DNA of 64,000 nt from Gari tellinella (GCA_922989275.2 OV277859.1:82332198-82396197); one strand, 5' to 3'; counted from the first letter of the stretch, positions 10,622-22,206 are shown. Numbers and translations: made by a program. The notes: generated from the sequence alone by a model not told the origin.

Positions 10622-11883
10622 TCACTCCTGGTGAAAAACTGCGGATAGCTGTGCAAGTGTTATTCTGTTTGTAATTCGTTTGTTCATGGCACGAACGAGA
10701 ATGTCCCAAACATGTACAATGCAGGCCAAGTCTGGTGACATTGGAGGCCCATCCATACGTTGTATGCCGTTTTGTTGCAGGAAGTTGTCCACAATACGAG
10801 CCCGGTGTGGTCGTGCATCATCGTCTTGGAAAACGGCTTAAACACCCAACTCCTGTTGTATATATGGCAATACATGTGGTGTTAATACCTCGTTGATGTG
10901 CCTCTGTCCATTTAGGTTGCCATTGATAACCTGAAGTGTGGTCTTAGTAGCGCTGATGCCTGCCCAAACCATTACACTTCCTCCGTTGTAAGCTGTGGTT
11001 GGTTTAACAGTAGGCTCCAAATGCTGTTCTCCTCGCCGCCGCCAAACATGTATACGTTCATCCGCCTTTCTGAGACAAAATCTGCATTCATCAGAAAACA
11101 GAACTTGTGACCATTGCTGACAGTTCCATCTGTTACAGTACTGAACCTTATTAAATTAAATTGATAATCGCAAGCGAATTGCCATCGAATTGCCATCGAA
11201 TCGGGCGCTTCAAAAATCAAATCCTATGTTTGAATACTTTTACGCGAATTTTCCGAAGCGGTTTTGACGAAAATGGAATCGAAAAAATAAACGTAGACAT
11301 ATTTGCGAACATTTGTGAGATAAACCATTCAAGAAAACTTATCTGAGGGAAAAGTTAGTATTTTGAATCGCAAGCGAATTGCAAGCGAATTGCAAGCGAA
11401 TCGCAAAAATTGTTAATTTAATAAGGTTCAGTACTGTATGATTCGTACAAAATTGACGCCTCAACCTTCTGTGTCGTGGAGATGGCTGGGCATTTTTTGC
11501 TGTTTCCCTGGATTTGAAACCTGCAGATTTCACATGATTTCTGATTGTCTGAAGAGAGACAGATCTGCCTCCTGGTCCACGAACATGGTATATCATTCGT
11601 TGAAGACTTGGGCCATTGACAAAACGTCTTCTAGCAACCAACCGTTGACAATGTATCGATCTTCTCGGTGTGTTGTTACCCTCGGTCACCCGGACCTAGG
11701 TCTGTCAGAAACGGAAACCGTTGCGTTATACCGCTGATTTAGACGAACAATAGTACTGCGATAAACTCTAAATATCGCTGCAACATCTCTGGGTAGCATC
11801 CCAGCCTGCAAATGGCCCAGGGCACGAGTCCGATCATCATTAGTGAGTATTTGTATTGGACGCCTTGGCAGGATATTAGCCAT
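10622..11883 (-). pseudogene. Tc1/mariner-type transposase, dead, split by a MITE
   Basis: Reading on the minus strand from ATG at 11883 (MANILPRRPIQ) gives an N-terminal helix-turn-helix region, then GPSLQRMIYHVRGPGGRSVS and TIRNHVKSAGF, then the catalytic domain with FSDECRF (first Asp), GGSVMVWAGIS, QDDDARPH (second Asp) and SPDLACIVHVWD. About 319 codons without the insert, close to the usual ~340. Damage: a frameshift near 11690 just after SVSDRPRSG; a 301-bp family C MITE at 11136-11436 inserted at TA in frame; an in-frame TAA near 10840 directly before the second Asp motif; and the third catalytic Glu of the family's NPIEHVW motif replaced by Val. The Asp-to-position spacing fits D34E. 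No clear terminal inverted repeats were found. The element cannot be active. Confidence 0.93.
11136..11436. mobile_element. Family C MITE (TA target site) inside Tc1 transposase
   Basis: Perfect termini CAGTACTGAACCTTATTAAA and reverse complement, flanked by TA (11134-11135, 11437-11438). Removing one TA plus the element restores a continuous transposase frame across the junction (FCTNH then NRWNCQQW). Interior carries 12-base subrepeats of GCAAGCGAATT and GCCATCGAATT at both ends. Confidence 0.95.
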
Positions 11884-12300
11884 TATCAGATTATTTTGAC
11901 TGTGACCAAATGTAGAATATGAGCAAATGGCAATTTTGTTTTTCTTGTAGCAATTTACTAGGTATTTGATTGATAAGGACGTTTCCGGTTGAATGGTCAG
12001 AATGCAATCAAGACTATTGTGAGCTCTTTTCAAATTTACCGTTTAGTTTGCACTGTTTGATGGCTAACCCCTATTGCATCAAAACTGTTATAACTTTATC
12101 ATGTATGTATCAATTTTCGTTCTGTTTTTACCTTTTTACTTGAAACTTATATCTCTTGACTTTGGTAGATAAATAAATTGTATGTATTGTTTTTAACAGC
12201 ACTATAATGTAGAAAATATCAAAGTGTGCAGGACTTTCTTAACCGTGTACATGTATATATTCTGAAAGTAAATGCAGAAAACCTGCTTTGGCAAATATTC
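11884..12300. other. Flank of the Tc1-like element, no gene seen
   Basis: AT-rich text that may include the Tc1 left terminus, which I cannot delimit. No other feature supported. Confidence 0.4.
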
Positions 12301-12490
12301 TACAGTGCTCCCTCTCGAAAACAACACCCACTGGGAGGCAAACATTGAGTGTGTTGTTAGGTGGGAGTTGTTATACGGAGGGACAACTAATACCATTATA
12401 ATGCAAATAGTATGAATCCAGATCATACGCCGTGGAACTCAAACTGTATGTCACTCGTCATTATATTTATTCAAATGGTCAATATGTAAA
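12301..12490. mobile_element. Family B MITE, 3' part missing
   Basis: Starts TACAGTGCTCCCTCTCGAAA, with the usual GGAGGCAAACATTGAGTGTG block and GGTGGGAGTTGTTATACGGA, then a shrunken core (AGATCATACGCCGTGGAAC) and GTCACTCGTCATTATAT. The right terminus is absent. Confidence 0.8.
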
Positions 12491-13022
12491 CGTATATATA
12501 TTTTCCACTGTATATTGCTAGTGCGTGAAGGAAGCTGCACATCTGCTATAACTGCTGTACACAGTTTGGATCACTAATGAGATGTTGCTTTAGTCGGTGT
12601 CTGTTCTGCATTCAAGCTGTTTGGCATACTGTTGATATGTTTGGAAATGATACTAGATAAACCAACTCTGTCAGATAATGCCTGAAGACGACACATTTAG
12701 CAGTAGCATAACGTGCTCAAAGGTTAGATACTACATATATCAAGTGTCCCATAGGAAAATATCAGCATATCCTTCGACAGCGAATATATGCTGAAAGTGT
12801 GAGAAATTACAGAAAGATAGTGACTGATTGCATACATACAAAATCATGTTGATATCCAATAGATATGATCCGTCTTATTTTAATAAAGTCTATACTCCAC
12901 AAATAACGGTATGTCCTGATGCTAGGACTATTTATTTTCATTACTACATGTGTTTCATATTTTTGAATATTGTTAATTTGTAATTGTAAATTTTAACTAA
13001 TTTGTTCAATCTACATGTACGT
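12491..13022. other. No gene seen
   Basis: AT-rich; no supported element or open frame. Confidence 0.4.
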
Positions 13023-13292
13023 CTTCTTTTTTTCTCTCCCCCTCTCTCCGTCTCTCTCTAGCTCTGTCCTTATGTGTGTCTCTCTGTCTTACCCTACATT
13101 TCTCTCTCTTTCCCGCTATCCCTCCCTCTCTCTCTAGCGCTGTCTCTATCAGTGTATCTATGTCTTACCCTACATTTCTCTCTGTTTCTCTCTCTCTCTC
13201 TCACTCTCTCACTCTCTAGCTCTGCCTTTCCGTGTGTCTTTCTGTCTTTCCCTACATTTCGCTTTCGCTTTCGCTATCTCTCTCATTGAAAC
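13023..13292. repeat. CT-rich low-complexity tract
   Basis: TCTCTC/TCTG units with a longer echo: CTCTAGCTCTG ... CTTACCCTACATTTCTCTCT recurs three times at about 70-85 base spacing, suggesting a degraded minisatellite within the tract. The Ser/Leu-rich frames are artefacts. Confidence 0.85.
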
Positions 13293-13342
13293 TTACATTT
13301 CACCCCTATTATTCTCTCTGTATTACACCCACGTCCACGCAT

Positions 13343-13550
13343 TTAACCCATTTACGCCTAGTGGATTATTCCATGTTTATATATTAGATTAGTCCAATTT
13401 TTATCAAAGGGATGTCTAGTCAAAAGTTTCATTTTTATTTTGTTTTATATTGAAATTTCTTTCAGCAAACAGTGTAGACTCTGATCAGACGCCGCATAAT
13501 GCGGCGTCTGATCAGAGTCTACACTGTTTGCCTATGTCCCATATATGGGA
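13343..13550. mobile_element. Family G MITE
   Basis: Starts TTAACCCATTTACGCCTAGT, then a T-rich spacer, GCAAACAGTGTAGACTCTGA and a perfect hairpin through GACGCCGCATAATGCGGCGT to CACTGTTTGCCTATGTCCC. Shared start and core with 25217 and 30824. Confidence 0.8.
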
Positions 13551-13819
13551 TCGTGGGCAGAAATGGGTTTTAATCACACGTCTTCCCTACTCGCAGACAC
13601 ACAAATGGACACATGTACACACAGTCCGGCTGTTTATCACTGTAAGCATGCATTCTCCGAGCTATTTAAGGATAATCGTTTTACGAGAGCATCGTGGATG
13701 TTTGCCAGACAATCTTTAAAAGCCATTTACACCTAATGTAGTATTTGCACTTTCTTTCGAATCCCTTGAGAACGCATTATACGTATACAAAATTATGGCA
13801 ATGCGGTCTCCTTTGCTAG

Positions 13820-14179
13820 TATAGTGTTCCCTCCCTACAACGGCCCTCCAAACAACGGTTCCCTCCTTACAGTGACCCTTGCTGCAGTTCTCTAAACAAG
13901 ACACATATTTACAACCCTTTTTACGGCTATAATATCGTCTGCTTGAAAATAGTCGTATGCTGTTTTTCTCAAGTTACATATTGAACATTTTGACAGAAAA
14001 AACTTAATGACAAACAGCTTGAATTTAGATCAGACGCCGCGTTACGCAACGTGGCGTATGATCTTGAATCAAGCTGTTTGCATATGTAAGCCAATTTCCC
14101 TCTCTATAACGACTCCCTCTGAACAACGCACACAATTTATGTCTCCAAATGAGTGTCGTTGTAGAGAGGGAGCGCTGTA
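13820..14179. mobile_element. Family B MITE
   Basis: Termini TATAGTGTTCCCTCCCTACA and GTCGTTGTAGAGAGGGAGCG, both second-tier blocks present, core hairpin around CAGACGCCGCGTTACGC. Confidence 0.9.
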
Positions 14180-14311
14180 CATGTGTATATTCATTTAACT
14201 CTATCACTGCCAGGCCAACATCACTGACACATTCAAACAGTATGGTTGATAGTTGTGATGATAATGAGCAAGAGTAGTATAGTGGTGTTGATAACAGTAT
14301 ACAATTGTATA

Positions 14312-14462
14312 ATAGGTACTGAGGGAACAGTCAATTATTTGACCCGAGGTAACAGGGAATACCTTGATAATTGTTGCACGAAGCAAACGACAGAGAGCAA
14401 CCGTTCTCGATGTCCCCCTTGCTACCGAGGGAGACTGATTTAATTGTTCCCCCAGTACCTAT
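14312..14462. mobile_element. Short MITE, family K
   Basis: Inverted termini ATAGGTACTGAGGGAACAGT and AATTGTTCCCCCAGTACCTA with interior GACCCGAGGTAACAGGG / CCCCCTTGCTACCGAGGG pairing. Only copy in the window. Confidence 0.75.
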
Positions 14463-14790
14463 GAACACTTTTTAAATGATTTATTACTTTAGTCAACGTT
14501 TACAACTCACGCGTGGGCTGTTTTCGACGAGAGCTGTATACGGCGCCGCACGTTCACTAATTTTGGCGTATATATGTAGATCGCAGAAAATTCCTTTGCC
14601 CTATATTCTTCACAAAAGACGATGTGCGGCAACATTAAAAAATGAGTTTGATTCTAAACTCAGGACTGCCATTCCTCATGATTTTTCCGAAATTTCTAAA
14701 ATTCTCCGGACCTGCGGATTTTTTGCGAAGTCGTATTTCTGTTTTACTTTTTTTTTTTTCATTTTATGCATGTTTTACTAGGGAAATATT
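14463..14790. other. No gene seen
   Basis: A 101-codon open frame from 14476 has no recognisable motif, an unlike-coding low-complexity Phe-rich end, and no splice or repeat context; I leave it uncalled. Confidence 0.4.
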
Positions 14791-14792
14791 GA

Positions 14793-14905
14793 TATAGGTG
14801 TCAGACAGTTTAAATCCAGATCAGACGCCGTGTCTGATCTGGATCCAAACTGTTTGCATATTCATTTTATTGTTATAGAGTCTGGTAGCGAAAGAATTAA
14901 AGGTA
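14793..14905. mobile_element. Hairpin-core MITE remnant (family H)
   Basis: GACAGTTTAAATCCAGATCA ... GATCTGGATCCAAACTGTTT hairpin, then CATATTCATTTTATTG and a decayed AGCGAAAGAATTAA terminus similar to family H ends. Confidence 0.7.
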
Positions 14906-15020
14906 CTATTCCTAAAATCGCCCTACAAAATTTGGAAATCTTAGGATTGTTTTGAGCATCTTATGGCAATAGCACTGTAAACTTGTTATAGTATAACAAA
15001 CAACCAGTTCATCACCATAT

Positions 15021-15270
15021 AAAGCGGAGACAACGTTATTCTTTCCCATTTAAACGCAAACGAAACGCAAACGAAAATCGCTAAATAGTCGAAAATTGCC
15101 ATTTTTTGACATTTCTGATTATTTATTTTAAACTGAGTTGCAAACAGTTTGGAGCCTGATCAGACGCCGGGTTACCCGGCGTCTGATCTGGCTCCAAACT
15201 GATTGCAATGGAACTAATAGTTTTAGCGTAAACGCGTTGATTGGGAAAGAATAACGTTTTTTCCAATGTA
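15021..15270. mobile_element. Family A MITE
   Basis: AGCGGAGACAACGTTATTCT ... AAAGAATAACGTTTTTTCCA termini, AAACGCAAACGAAACGCAAA subterminal block and GGAGCCTGATCAGACGCCGG core. Confidence 0.93.
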
Positions 15271-15292
15271 TTATCGTCTGTTCTTACCTATA

Positions 15293-15613
15293 TACACCGT
15301 TCCTTCTCTACAACGACACCCAGTCGGAGACACATTCTATGTGCATTATTCGAAGGGAGTCGTTATAGGGAGGGAAATTGGCTTTTATATGCAAACAGTT
15401 TGAATACAGATCAGACGCCGCATCATAAAAAAAATCCTGTCAAAATGTCCATTATGTATGTTTGAGAAAAACAGCAGACAACAATTTCAAACAGACGATT
15501 TTGCAGTTGTGAAAAGATTGGACATAGTTGTCTTGTTTTGGGGAATAATGACAAGGGTCGTTGTAAGGAGTGAATAGTTGTTGGGAGGGCCGTTGTAGGG
15601 AGGGAACACTGTA
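15293..15613. mobile_element. Family B MITE with half a core
   Basis: ACACCGTTCCTTCTCTACAA ... GTTGTAGGGAGGGAACACTG termini. The core stops after CAGATCAGACGCCGCATCAT, and the second arm is deleted. Confidence 0.88.
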
Positions 15614-15629
15614 ACCTATTGTAGCGGTA

Positions 15630-15952
15630 CAGTACTGAACCTTATTAAATTAACAATTTTTGCGATTCGCTTGTAATTCGATGGCAATTCGCTTGCAATT
15701 CGATGGCAATTCGCTTGCGATTCAAAATACTAACTTTACCCTCGGGTAAGTTTTCTTGAATGGTGTATCTCACAAATGTTCGCAAATATGCCTTCGTTAA
15801 CTTTTTCGATTCCATTTTTGTCACAACCGCTTCGGAAAATTCGCGTAAAAATATTCAAACGTAGGATTTGTTTTTTGAAGCACCCGATTCGATGGCAATT
15901 CGATGGCAATTCGCTTGCGATTATCAATTTAATTTAATAAGGTTCAGTACTG
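15630..15952. mobile_element. Family C MITE (TA target site)
   Basis: CAGTACTGAACCTTATTAAA termini, flanking TA at 15628-15629 and 15953-15954, 12-base TTCGATGGCAA / TTCGCTTGCAA subrepeats at both ends. Confidence 0.95.
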
Positions 15953-16004
15953 TACCGTAAAACCAATCTCATCCATCCAGCCTTCTTACATTTTCACTGC
16001 AATT

Positions 16005-16263
16005 ACACTGGAGAAAACGTTATTCTTTCCCAATAAACGCATTTACGCTAAAACCATTATTTCCATCGCAACCAATTTGAAGCCAGATCAAACGCCGGAT
16101 AAACGGCGTCTGATCAGGCTCCAAATTGTTTGCCACTCAGTTTAAAATGAGTCATCACAATTGTCAAAAAAAATTTGTTTTTGGTTTTTTTACCCATTTT
16201 AATGCACTGCGTTTGCGTTTCGTTTGCGTTTAAACGGGAAAGAATAACGTTGTCTCCACTGTA
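16005..16263. mobile_element. Family A MITE
   Basis: ACACTGGAGAAAACGTTATT ... AACGTTGTCTCCACTGTA termini, CAATAAACGCATTTACGCT block and hairpin core. Confidence 0.93.
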
Positions 16264-16317
16264 TCGTCTGTTTTACAATTGTGATCTGCACTATTGGTTC
16301 AAAGCAAGCTTTAAGGC

Positions 16318-16444
16318 AAAATGACTGAAGAAATTTCGAAATGATTGTCAAACAATTTAGATCCTGATCAGATGCCGCGTTACGCGGCATCTGATCAGGA
16401 TATAAACTGTTTGCAAATTCGCCTGAGGGGCTGTTAGAGTTAAT
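16318..16444. mobile_element. Hairpin-core MITE (family H type)
   Basis: CAAACAATTTAGATCCTGAT, GCCGCGTTACGCGGC loop, and GATCAGGATATAAACTGTTT, ending GGGGCTGTTAGAGTTAA. Confidence 0.75.
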
Positions 16445-16672
16445 AGTTATATGAACATCTATTTCGACATACAATTCTTTGAGCAAATGTTCGTACTGAC
16501 ATTATTGGATGTTTGATTGGCATTGTTGATCAGCGCTAGTCACAATTTCCATTTGCTTTCATTCTTTAAATGCACAGTTCTGTCAATGTTTATGATTTTA
16601 AAATGTCTTTCTTGCATTACGATAGTATTTGAAAGTACTAAAATATGTATTAAGGTTCAAACATTTACAAAA

Positions 16673-16743
16673 CACAGTTCTCCCTCCTTACAACGACCCG
16701 TGCAGCTGTTCCCCAAATTGATTTAATCATATTTTATTGCATA
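16673..16743. mobile_element. Family B MITE left-end fragment
   Basis: CACAGTTCTCCCTCCTTACA and ACGACCCGTGCAGCTGTTCC, then the sequence leaves the family just before the C element. Confidence 0.7.
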
Positions 16744-16745
16744 TA

Positions 16746-17068
16746 CAGTACTGAACCTTATTAAATTAAATTGATAATCGCAAGCGAATTGCCATCGAAT
16801 TGCAATCGAATTGCCATCGAATCGGACTCTTCAAAAAACAAATCCTACGTTTGAATATTTTTGCGCGAATTTTCCGAAGCGGTTGTGACAAAAAATGGAA
16901 TCGAAAAAATTAACCAAGACATATTTGCGAACATTTGTGAGATACACCATTCAAGAAACTTACCCGAGGATAAAGTTAGTATTTTGAATCGCAAGCGAAT
17001 CGCCATCGAATTGAAAGCGAATTGCAAGCGAATCGCAACAATTGTTAATTTAAAAAGGTTCAGTACTG
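16746..17068. mobile_element. Family C MITE (TA target site)
   Basis: 323 bp, CAGTACTGAACCTTATTAAA left end, GTTCAGTACTG right end, TA on both sides. Confidence 0.95.
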
Positions 17069-17406
17069 TATCAGATATCATATACATTTATCGACTAACA
17101 TGTACACAGTTTTACAGCATATATGTATACAAATTATCAAAATACTATAATATATTGCAAACGGGTTGGGCCACAAGTTATACCAACATTAGAGAAGGCC
17201 CTTCCCTTGATGTCAATCGTAAGTACGTATGATGTAATGCAGAAGAAAATATTATTAGTTTACAAAAAGAAAAGGGAAAAAAAGAAACTTATTCAAGTAT
17301 AAAGAAGAAAAGAAAATCCATTTGTCCTCCCCCACATGTGACCACCCAGCCAAGATCCAACCAATTGTTATCTACATAGTTTGTGGATATTGGAATAGGT
17401 AAAGTA

Positions 17407-17880
17407 TTATGTTCCAAAACGTTTGGTTCTTTTAATAAATTTCTGAAACTCCTTAAAGAGCAGCGAATTATCTTTGTGTGTAAAGTCAGTGTTGCCAAAT
17501 AGCACAGTATTAGCATTCAGTGTACGGAGGTGTTGTGTGTTTTTTTTAGAAAGAGAAGACGTTCATCAGCATACATTTGACATTCAAAAATAAAATGTTC
17601 AGCATCTTCTATATCAGAGCCGAATCCACAAGTAGGGCTTTCACGTAAATGATTATTGTAAAGATCGAAACTAAGATCACTACAGTTGTTACGTATTCTA
17701 CAGTGGTATACTGATAAACGTCTGTCTCCTTCTACAAAAAGGGATGGTACTTTAGGGGCTTTATAAAGTTCTTTAAGTCGAGACTTGAAAATTGCTAAAG
17801 ATACAGATTCACGTATGACCGATACTTTCAACATGGAGAAACACAATTTATGCGTAAATCCATATCCACGTGAAAATGGT
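17407..17880 (-). pseudogene. Non-LTR retrotransposon ORF2, C-terminal remnant
   Basis: Minus-strand frame reads GYGFTHKLCFSMLKVS ... RRLSVYHCRIRNNCSDLSFD ... LRESPTCGFGSDIEDAEHF ... ADERLLF, the Cys/His-containing tail (C-x-G ... E-x-A-E-H-F-x-x-x-C) found downstream of the reverse transcriptase domain in LINE ORF2 proteins. After an A8 run at about 17541-17548 the frame shifts by one and continues as LRTLNANTVLFGNTDFTH to FIKRTKRFGT and stop at 17407. The 5' side is cut exactly where a family B MITE begins (17884), so either the LINE was 5'-truncated or the MITE marks the break. About 120 bp of probable LINE 3' untranslated sequence lies below 17407. Clade not resolved. Confidence 0.85.
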
Positions 17881-17883
17881 ATA

Positions 17884-18131
17884 TACAGTGCTCCCTCTCT
17901 ACAACAACACCTTATGGAAGACAAAGATTGCGCGCATTGTTCGGAGGGAGTTGCTAGGGGGAGAGAAAATTAAAGCTTGACTTACATTTGCAAACGGCTT
18001 GAATCAAGATTAGACGCCGCGTAAAGCGACGTCTGGTCTGGATTCAATCTGTTTGTTATTCTTCATTATATTCCTTTTTTGTCTAAATGTCAACAAATAT
18101 GTAATGTTGAGAAAAACGGCAGACGCCAACG
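17884..18131. mobile_element. Family B MITE, right end missing
   Basis: TACAGTGCTCCCTCTCTACA start, CTTACATTTGCAAACGGCTT, hairpin core, GAGAAAAACGGCAGACG; then departs from the family. Confidence 0.88.
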
Positions 18132-19881
18132 GTAAATTCCGATAATAAAAGAGTGCGCTGTCACCCCCAAAGTTTAAATGCAATGGTCCGCATCGGAACT
18201 CCACACTGCCAGGTCAATAAAATCGGTCTATACCCACCTTGTAAATGTTGCGAAAACCGTAAAAATCCACAGTAAAACTACTGCTTATGATAGCATACCA
18301 CTGTAGTTGTCACGTGACACAGCCGAACGGGCTGAATGTCAAATATCTACTGTTACTGATCGTAAAAAAATATTGATAACTAGGTGACCTTTTAGCTCGG
18401 CCAAAGGCATAATTTTGATTGTATTGACTTGTCAGTCATTCCACCATAACGTAATAGAAAAGAGCTATGTAGCGGTCACTGATTCTCACCAACAAAGACT
18501 GAGCAAAGTATTTGAGAACACTGATGGTGGTTTCAACTCAAAATAAAAAGGTATGGAGTGGAAAGAAAACTAGCTTACTAATAGTGAAAATTCTGTGAAA
18601 CAATATTCCTTTATTTAATGTTTTTGATAATAGGATTAAAGTCAACTTGAAATATTGAGCAATACTGTAAGGAGTCTGAACTCCGTATTTGAACTTAACC
18701 CTATTTTGTGATTGATGTCTTGAAACACGTGAATATTGTTCCCGTTTATTTGGATATTATCTATATACATAACCTAAAAATGTCACTAAACAATCTCAAG
18801 GAAGCTGTTTCCAACAACCGCGGGGGCGACTGCAACGACACCTTTGGTACCGCCACATTTAAAAGCAGTATTTTAACTTCCCTGGTACCAAAATAACAAA
18901 AAGTGTTATGGTAAATCACCAGAAGTTTACTATTTTAAATCGTTTCTAATGCAGATCTCAAAATTAATCGATGTCTGTTTAACACGCCCTCCAATCAGTT
19001 GCTTCTTCTCCGAAAAGAGTAGCAAAGCAACTCAGCGCTTCCGATAAGTAGCGCACGGACATAAATATTGACAACAAATGGAAAACGGCGAATGGTGTTT
19101 ACCTATTTTCACTATTAAACTAATTTTAACCCCACAACTTAGAAAGTAAGAATGTCATGCTTCGGGGAATTCTTTTTACTATTCACCGAACATGATATTT
19201 CTACATAAAAACTGTTTTTGTAAGCTTGAATCCACTTGGCGTAAAAGGGTTAAAATTGATGACGTCACTGCAGAGAAGTAGGAGCATTATCGATTAGATT
19301 TTTTTGCCCGATTGATTTATTATTTCTTTCTGTCGAGAATGCTTTGAGCGCACATTGAATATACGAACATATTAAATTGTGTAACACAGTTTCTTCGTTT
19401 GAAATGGCAACTTGTATAATTGAGAAAAGATATTCCATCTCCGAAAACGTGCATTGTGATTACAATAAATGTCATAAAGCAGGATTTCCCCACAAATTAC
19501 TATAGTTTAGTATAATTTCAAAATAGGTCACGCATTTACCATATGTACTATTAATTCTTTGTCTGTCGCACAAATGTATAAATGGTTCTGGATTTCATTT
19601 GGACCGCCATGCAACACATCTTTACCCTGTGAACCCTATTCACGCATATAAGCGTCCTTTACATACTGTGTACTTTTGAAGAGTACACTAAGTTTTGTCC
19701 TATGCAAATTGTGAAGACCCAGATCAGAGGGATCCTAAAGCAGTCCTATTACCAGGGTCTGCACGTACTGTTTGCCATATTACAATACATTAACAAAACA
19801 CAACTCTAAATAGTCAAAAATGGACAATACTCAATTGAAAACTTGAACTGTTCATTGGACGTTTCAGGAAGAAAATACATG
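18132..19881. other. No gene seen
   Basis: Mixed AT-rich DNA. A short AGATCAGAGGGATCCTAAAG and core-like GGTCTGCACGTACTGTTTGC near 19720-19775 may be a decayed hairpin core. No coding exon or RNA gene supported. Confidence 0.4.
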
Positions 19882-20132
19882 TACAGAAGAGAAAACGTTA
19901 TTCTTTCCCGTTTAAACGCAAACGAAACGCAAACGCAGTGCATTAAAATGGGTAAAAGCACATTTTTTTGACAATTTGGGCGACTCATTTTAAACTGAGT
20001 GGCAAACAGTTTGGAGCCTGATCAGACGCCGGGTTACCCGGCGTCTGATCTGGATCCAAACTGTTTGCACTGGTAATAATAGTTTTAGCGTAAACGCGTT
20101 TATTTGAAAAGAATAACGTTTTCTCCACTGTA
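19882..20132. mobile_element. Family A MITE
   Basis: TACAGAAGAGAAAACGTTAT ... ATAACGTTTTCTCCACTGTA termini, AAACGCAAACGAAACGCAAA block, near-perfect core hairpin. Confidence 0.93.
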
Positions 20133-20294
20133 TTTCATACGTTTTTCTTTCCGTATGTTTCACACATGTTTCATTTATATCAATTGACCCTTGCCCTATA
20201 GATACGCATTTTACTCATATCACTTTACGGATTTAATTCCTACACTGAAAAAGTTAGTTCCATGTTATACAGGAGTGTTGTCACAAACTAACTA

Positions 20295-20412
20295 TTTCAT
20301 ATACCCTAGCAGATAAAAGCTTGAATCGGGTTGAGAGCAAAGCAGAACGCGCCTTATGGCACATTCTGATGTACTGTCGTCCTGCTGTAATTGGGCTTCT
20401 GCCTCCCAAATA
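20295..20412. mobile_element. Family D MITE, decayed
   Basis: CATATACCCTAGCAGAT, TTGAGAGCAAAGCAGAACGC and GGCACATTCTGATGTACTG correspond to the D core with many substitutions. Confidence 0.6.
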
Positions 20413-21484
20413 TAATATATTTTATATATGATTTATACAGGCTATAGAATAAAGGTAACACTTGAAGTAACACCGTTTTCACAATTGTAGTCGTTGTGAA
20501 ATAACAATGTTACAGCCGTTTAGCGTGAGCACATCACTTAATACCAATAATGTTGGTCTGTCTGACATTTCGGAATAGTGTCTGGCTGAAGTACTCGCGA
20601 GACCAGTCTGAGACTGGCACACAACATACTGGGATTCTGTTTGCTTCAAGTAAGGCTAATTCTCATTGATACATTATGACAGTCTTCAGGAAAACAATAA
20701 CCCCCTTTCAAACGAAACAACTCTAAATGTATTTATATAAATAATAAAAGAAAATAATCACCATATTGGACACGTTATCACCACAATTGAATTTATCGAC
20801 CAATTGCCGTGCTGGTTTTACATTTTACTGAACGATTATGTATCAGTTAAGATTTATTGCGCAGAATAAAAACATTAAATACTAACTTGTTAACATTTCA
20901 ATCTCAGTTGAGGCCATCTTCAGAACTACGATCTGTGCATGGGCAGATTTTCGCCGCCACAGTTACAGAAAGGGACGGGAATCGACGTTCATGACACGAA
21001 TGTTTTAAGTAATCGCGCTTAAAAAAAAAAAAAAAAAAAGAGAAATCTTAGGATTGTTAGATATCAAATTAGGGGAGCACTGTTTTTACATGTACTACTG
21101 CAGTAAGTATTAAGATGAACTTTTATAAACATATACATGTTCTTTGAACAATTAAAATAGACGAAATTTGTAAAACAAATATGACATCATAGCAGGGAAG
21201 GATTTAAGACGTTTTTGTTGTAAGACTGTGTAGGCAGCAGGCCCCGGAAGGCTATACTGACACTCTTCGACCTCCAGTTACTAGACTTATTTGACACTGA
21301 GTCGTTTGAACGTTTTATCTAATTGACCATACTTTATTTGGTAACAAGAGCTTCACAATACTGTCACCCTAGTCGTAAATATGAGTAGCGACATAACATA
21401 GTGGAACTCCATTGCTGACTGATTAACATTGATCTAGCCCTAGAGCATTCTTAAAAATCATGATCAATTTTATCGTGAGGTTTT
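20413..21484. other. No gene seen; A18 run at about 21021
   Basis: AT-rich. An uninterrupted A run near 21020-21038 could be a retroposon tail but nothing recognisable precedes it. Confidence 0.4.
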
Positions 21485-22206
21485 ACCCCTTCATCGCCAT
21501 ATTGTCGTTTGATTCAATATTGTGGTCAGCAATATCGTTTCAAAGTTAGATTAAAGGCAGTATAACTGACGTAATTTCAACACAAGTGACAGGCAGTTTT
21601 GATCCTGACCAAACGCAGCATTTCACCGCCCTAGTGTTGCCTGCTTCAATATCGTTGTCTGCAATATCGTTTCAAAATTAGATTTAAGGAAGTATAACTG
21701 ACGTAATTTCAAAACAAGTGGCAAACAGTTTTGATACTGATCAGTCGATGCCCTACACCGCCATTATGTCGTCTGCTTCAATATTGTTGTCTGAAAAATC
21801 GTTTCAACGTTAGTTGTAAGGGAGTATAACTGACGTAACTTCAAAACAAATGATGGCAAACAGTTTTGACCCTGATCAGACACCGTCCTCCACCGCCATA
21901 TTGTCGTCTGTTGCAATATTGTTGTCTGCAAAACAGTTTCAAACTAATATTTAAGGCGTTATAGCATTACTGACGTAATTTCAAAACAAGTGGCAAACAG
22001 TTATGATCCTGATCAGACGCCGCCCTTCACTGGCATATTGTCGTCTGCTTCAAAATCGTTGTCTGCAATATTGTTTCAAAGTTAAATTTAAGGCAGTATA
22101 ACTGACGTAATTTCAAAACAAGTGGCGAACATATACGCGGCGTCTGATCAGGATCAAAACTGTTTGCAAATTCATTTTATGACGTCATTGAGAGTGAAAG
22201 GGTTAA
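21485..22206. repeat. MITE (family H) with ~134-bp internal tandem expansion
   Basis: Units begin near 21556, 21688, 21820, 21954 and 22091, each with GTATAACTGACGTAATTTCA, ACAAGTGGCAAACAGTTTTG, GATCAGACGCC-type half core and ATATTGTCGTCTGCTTCAA. The last unit alone completes the hairpin (GTCTGATCAGGATCAAAACT) and ends GAGAGTGAAAGGGTTAA; a partial unit starts the block after TTTTACCCCTTCATCG. Structure is one element whose left half was amplified about fivefold. Confidence 0.88.
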
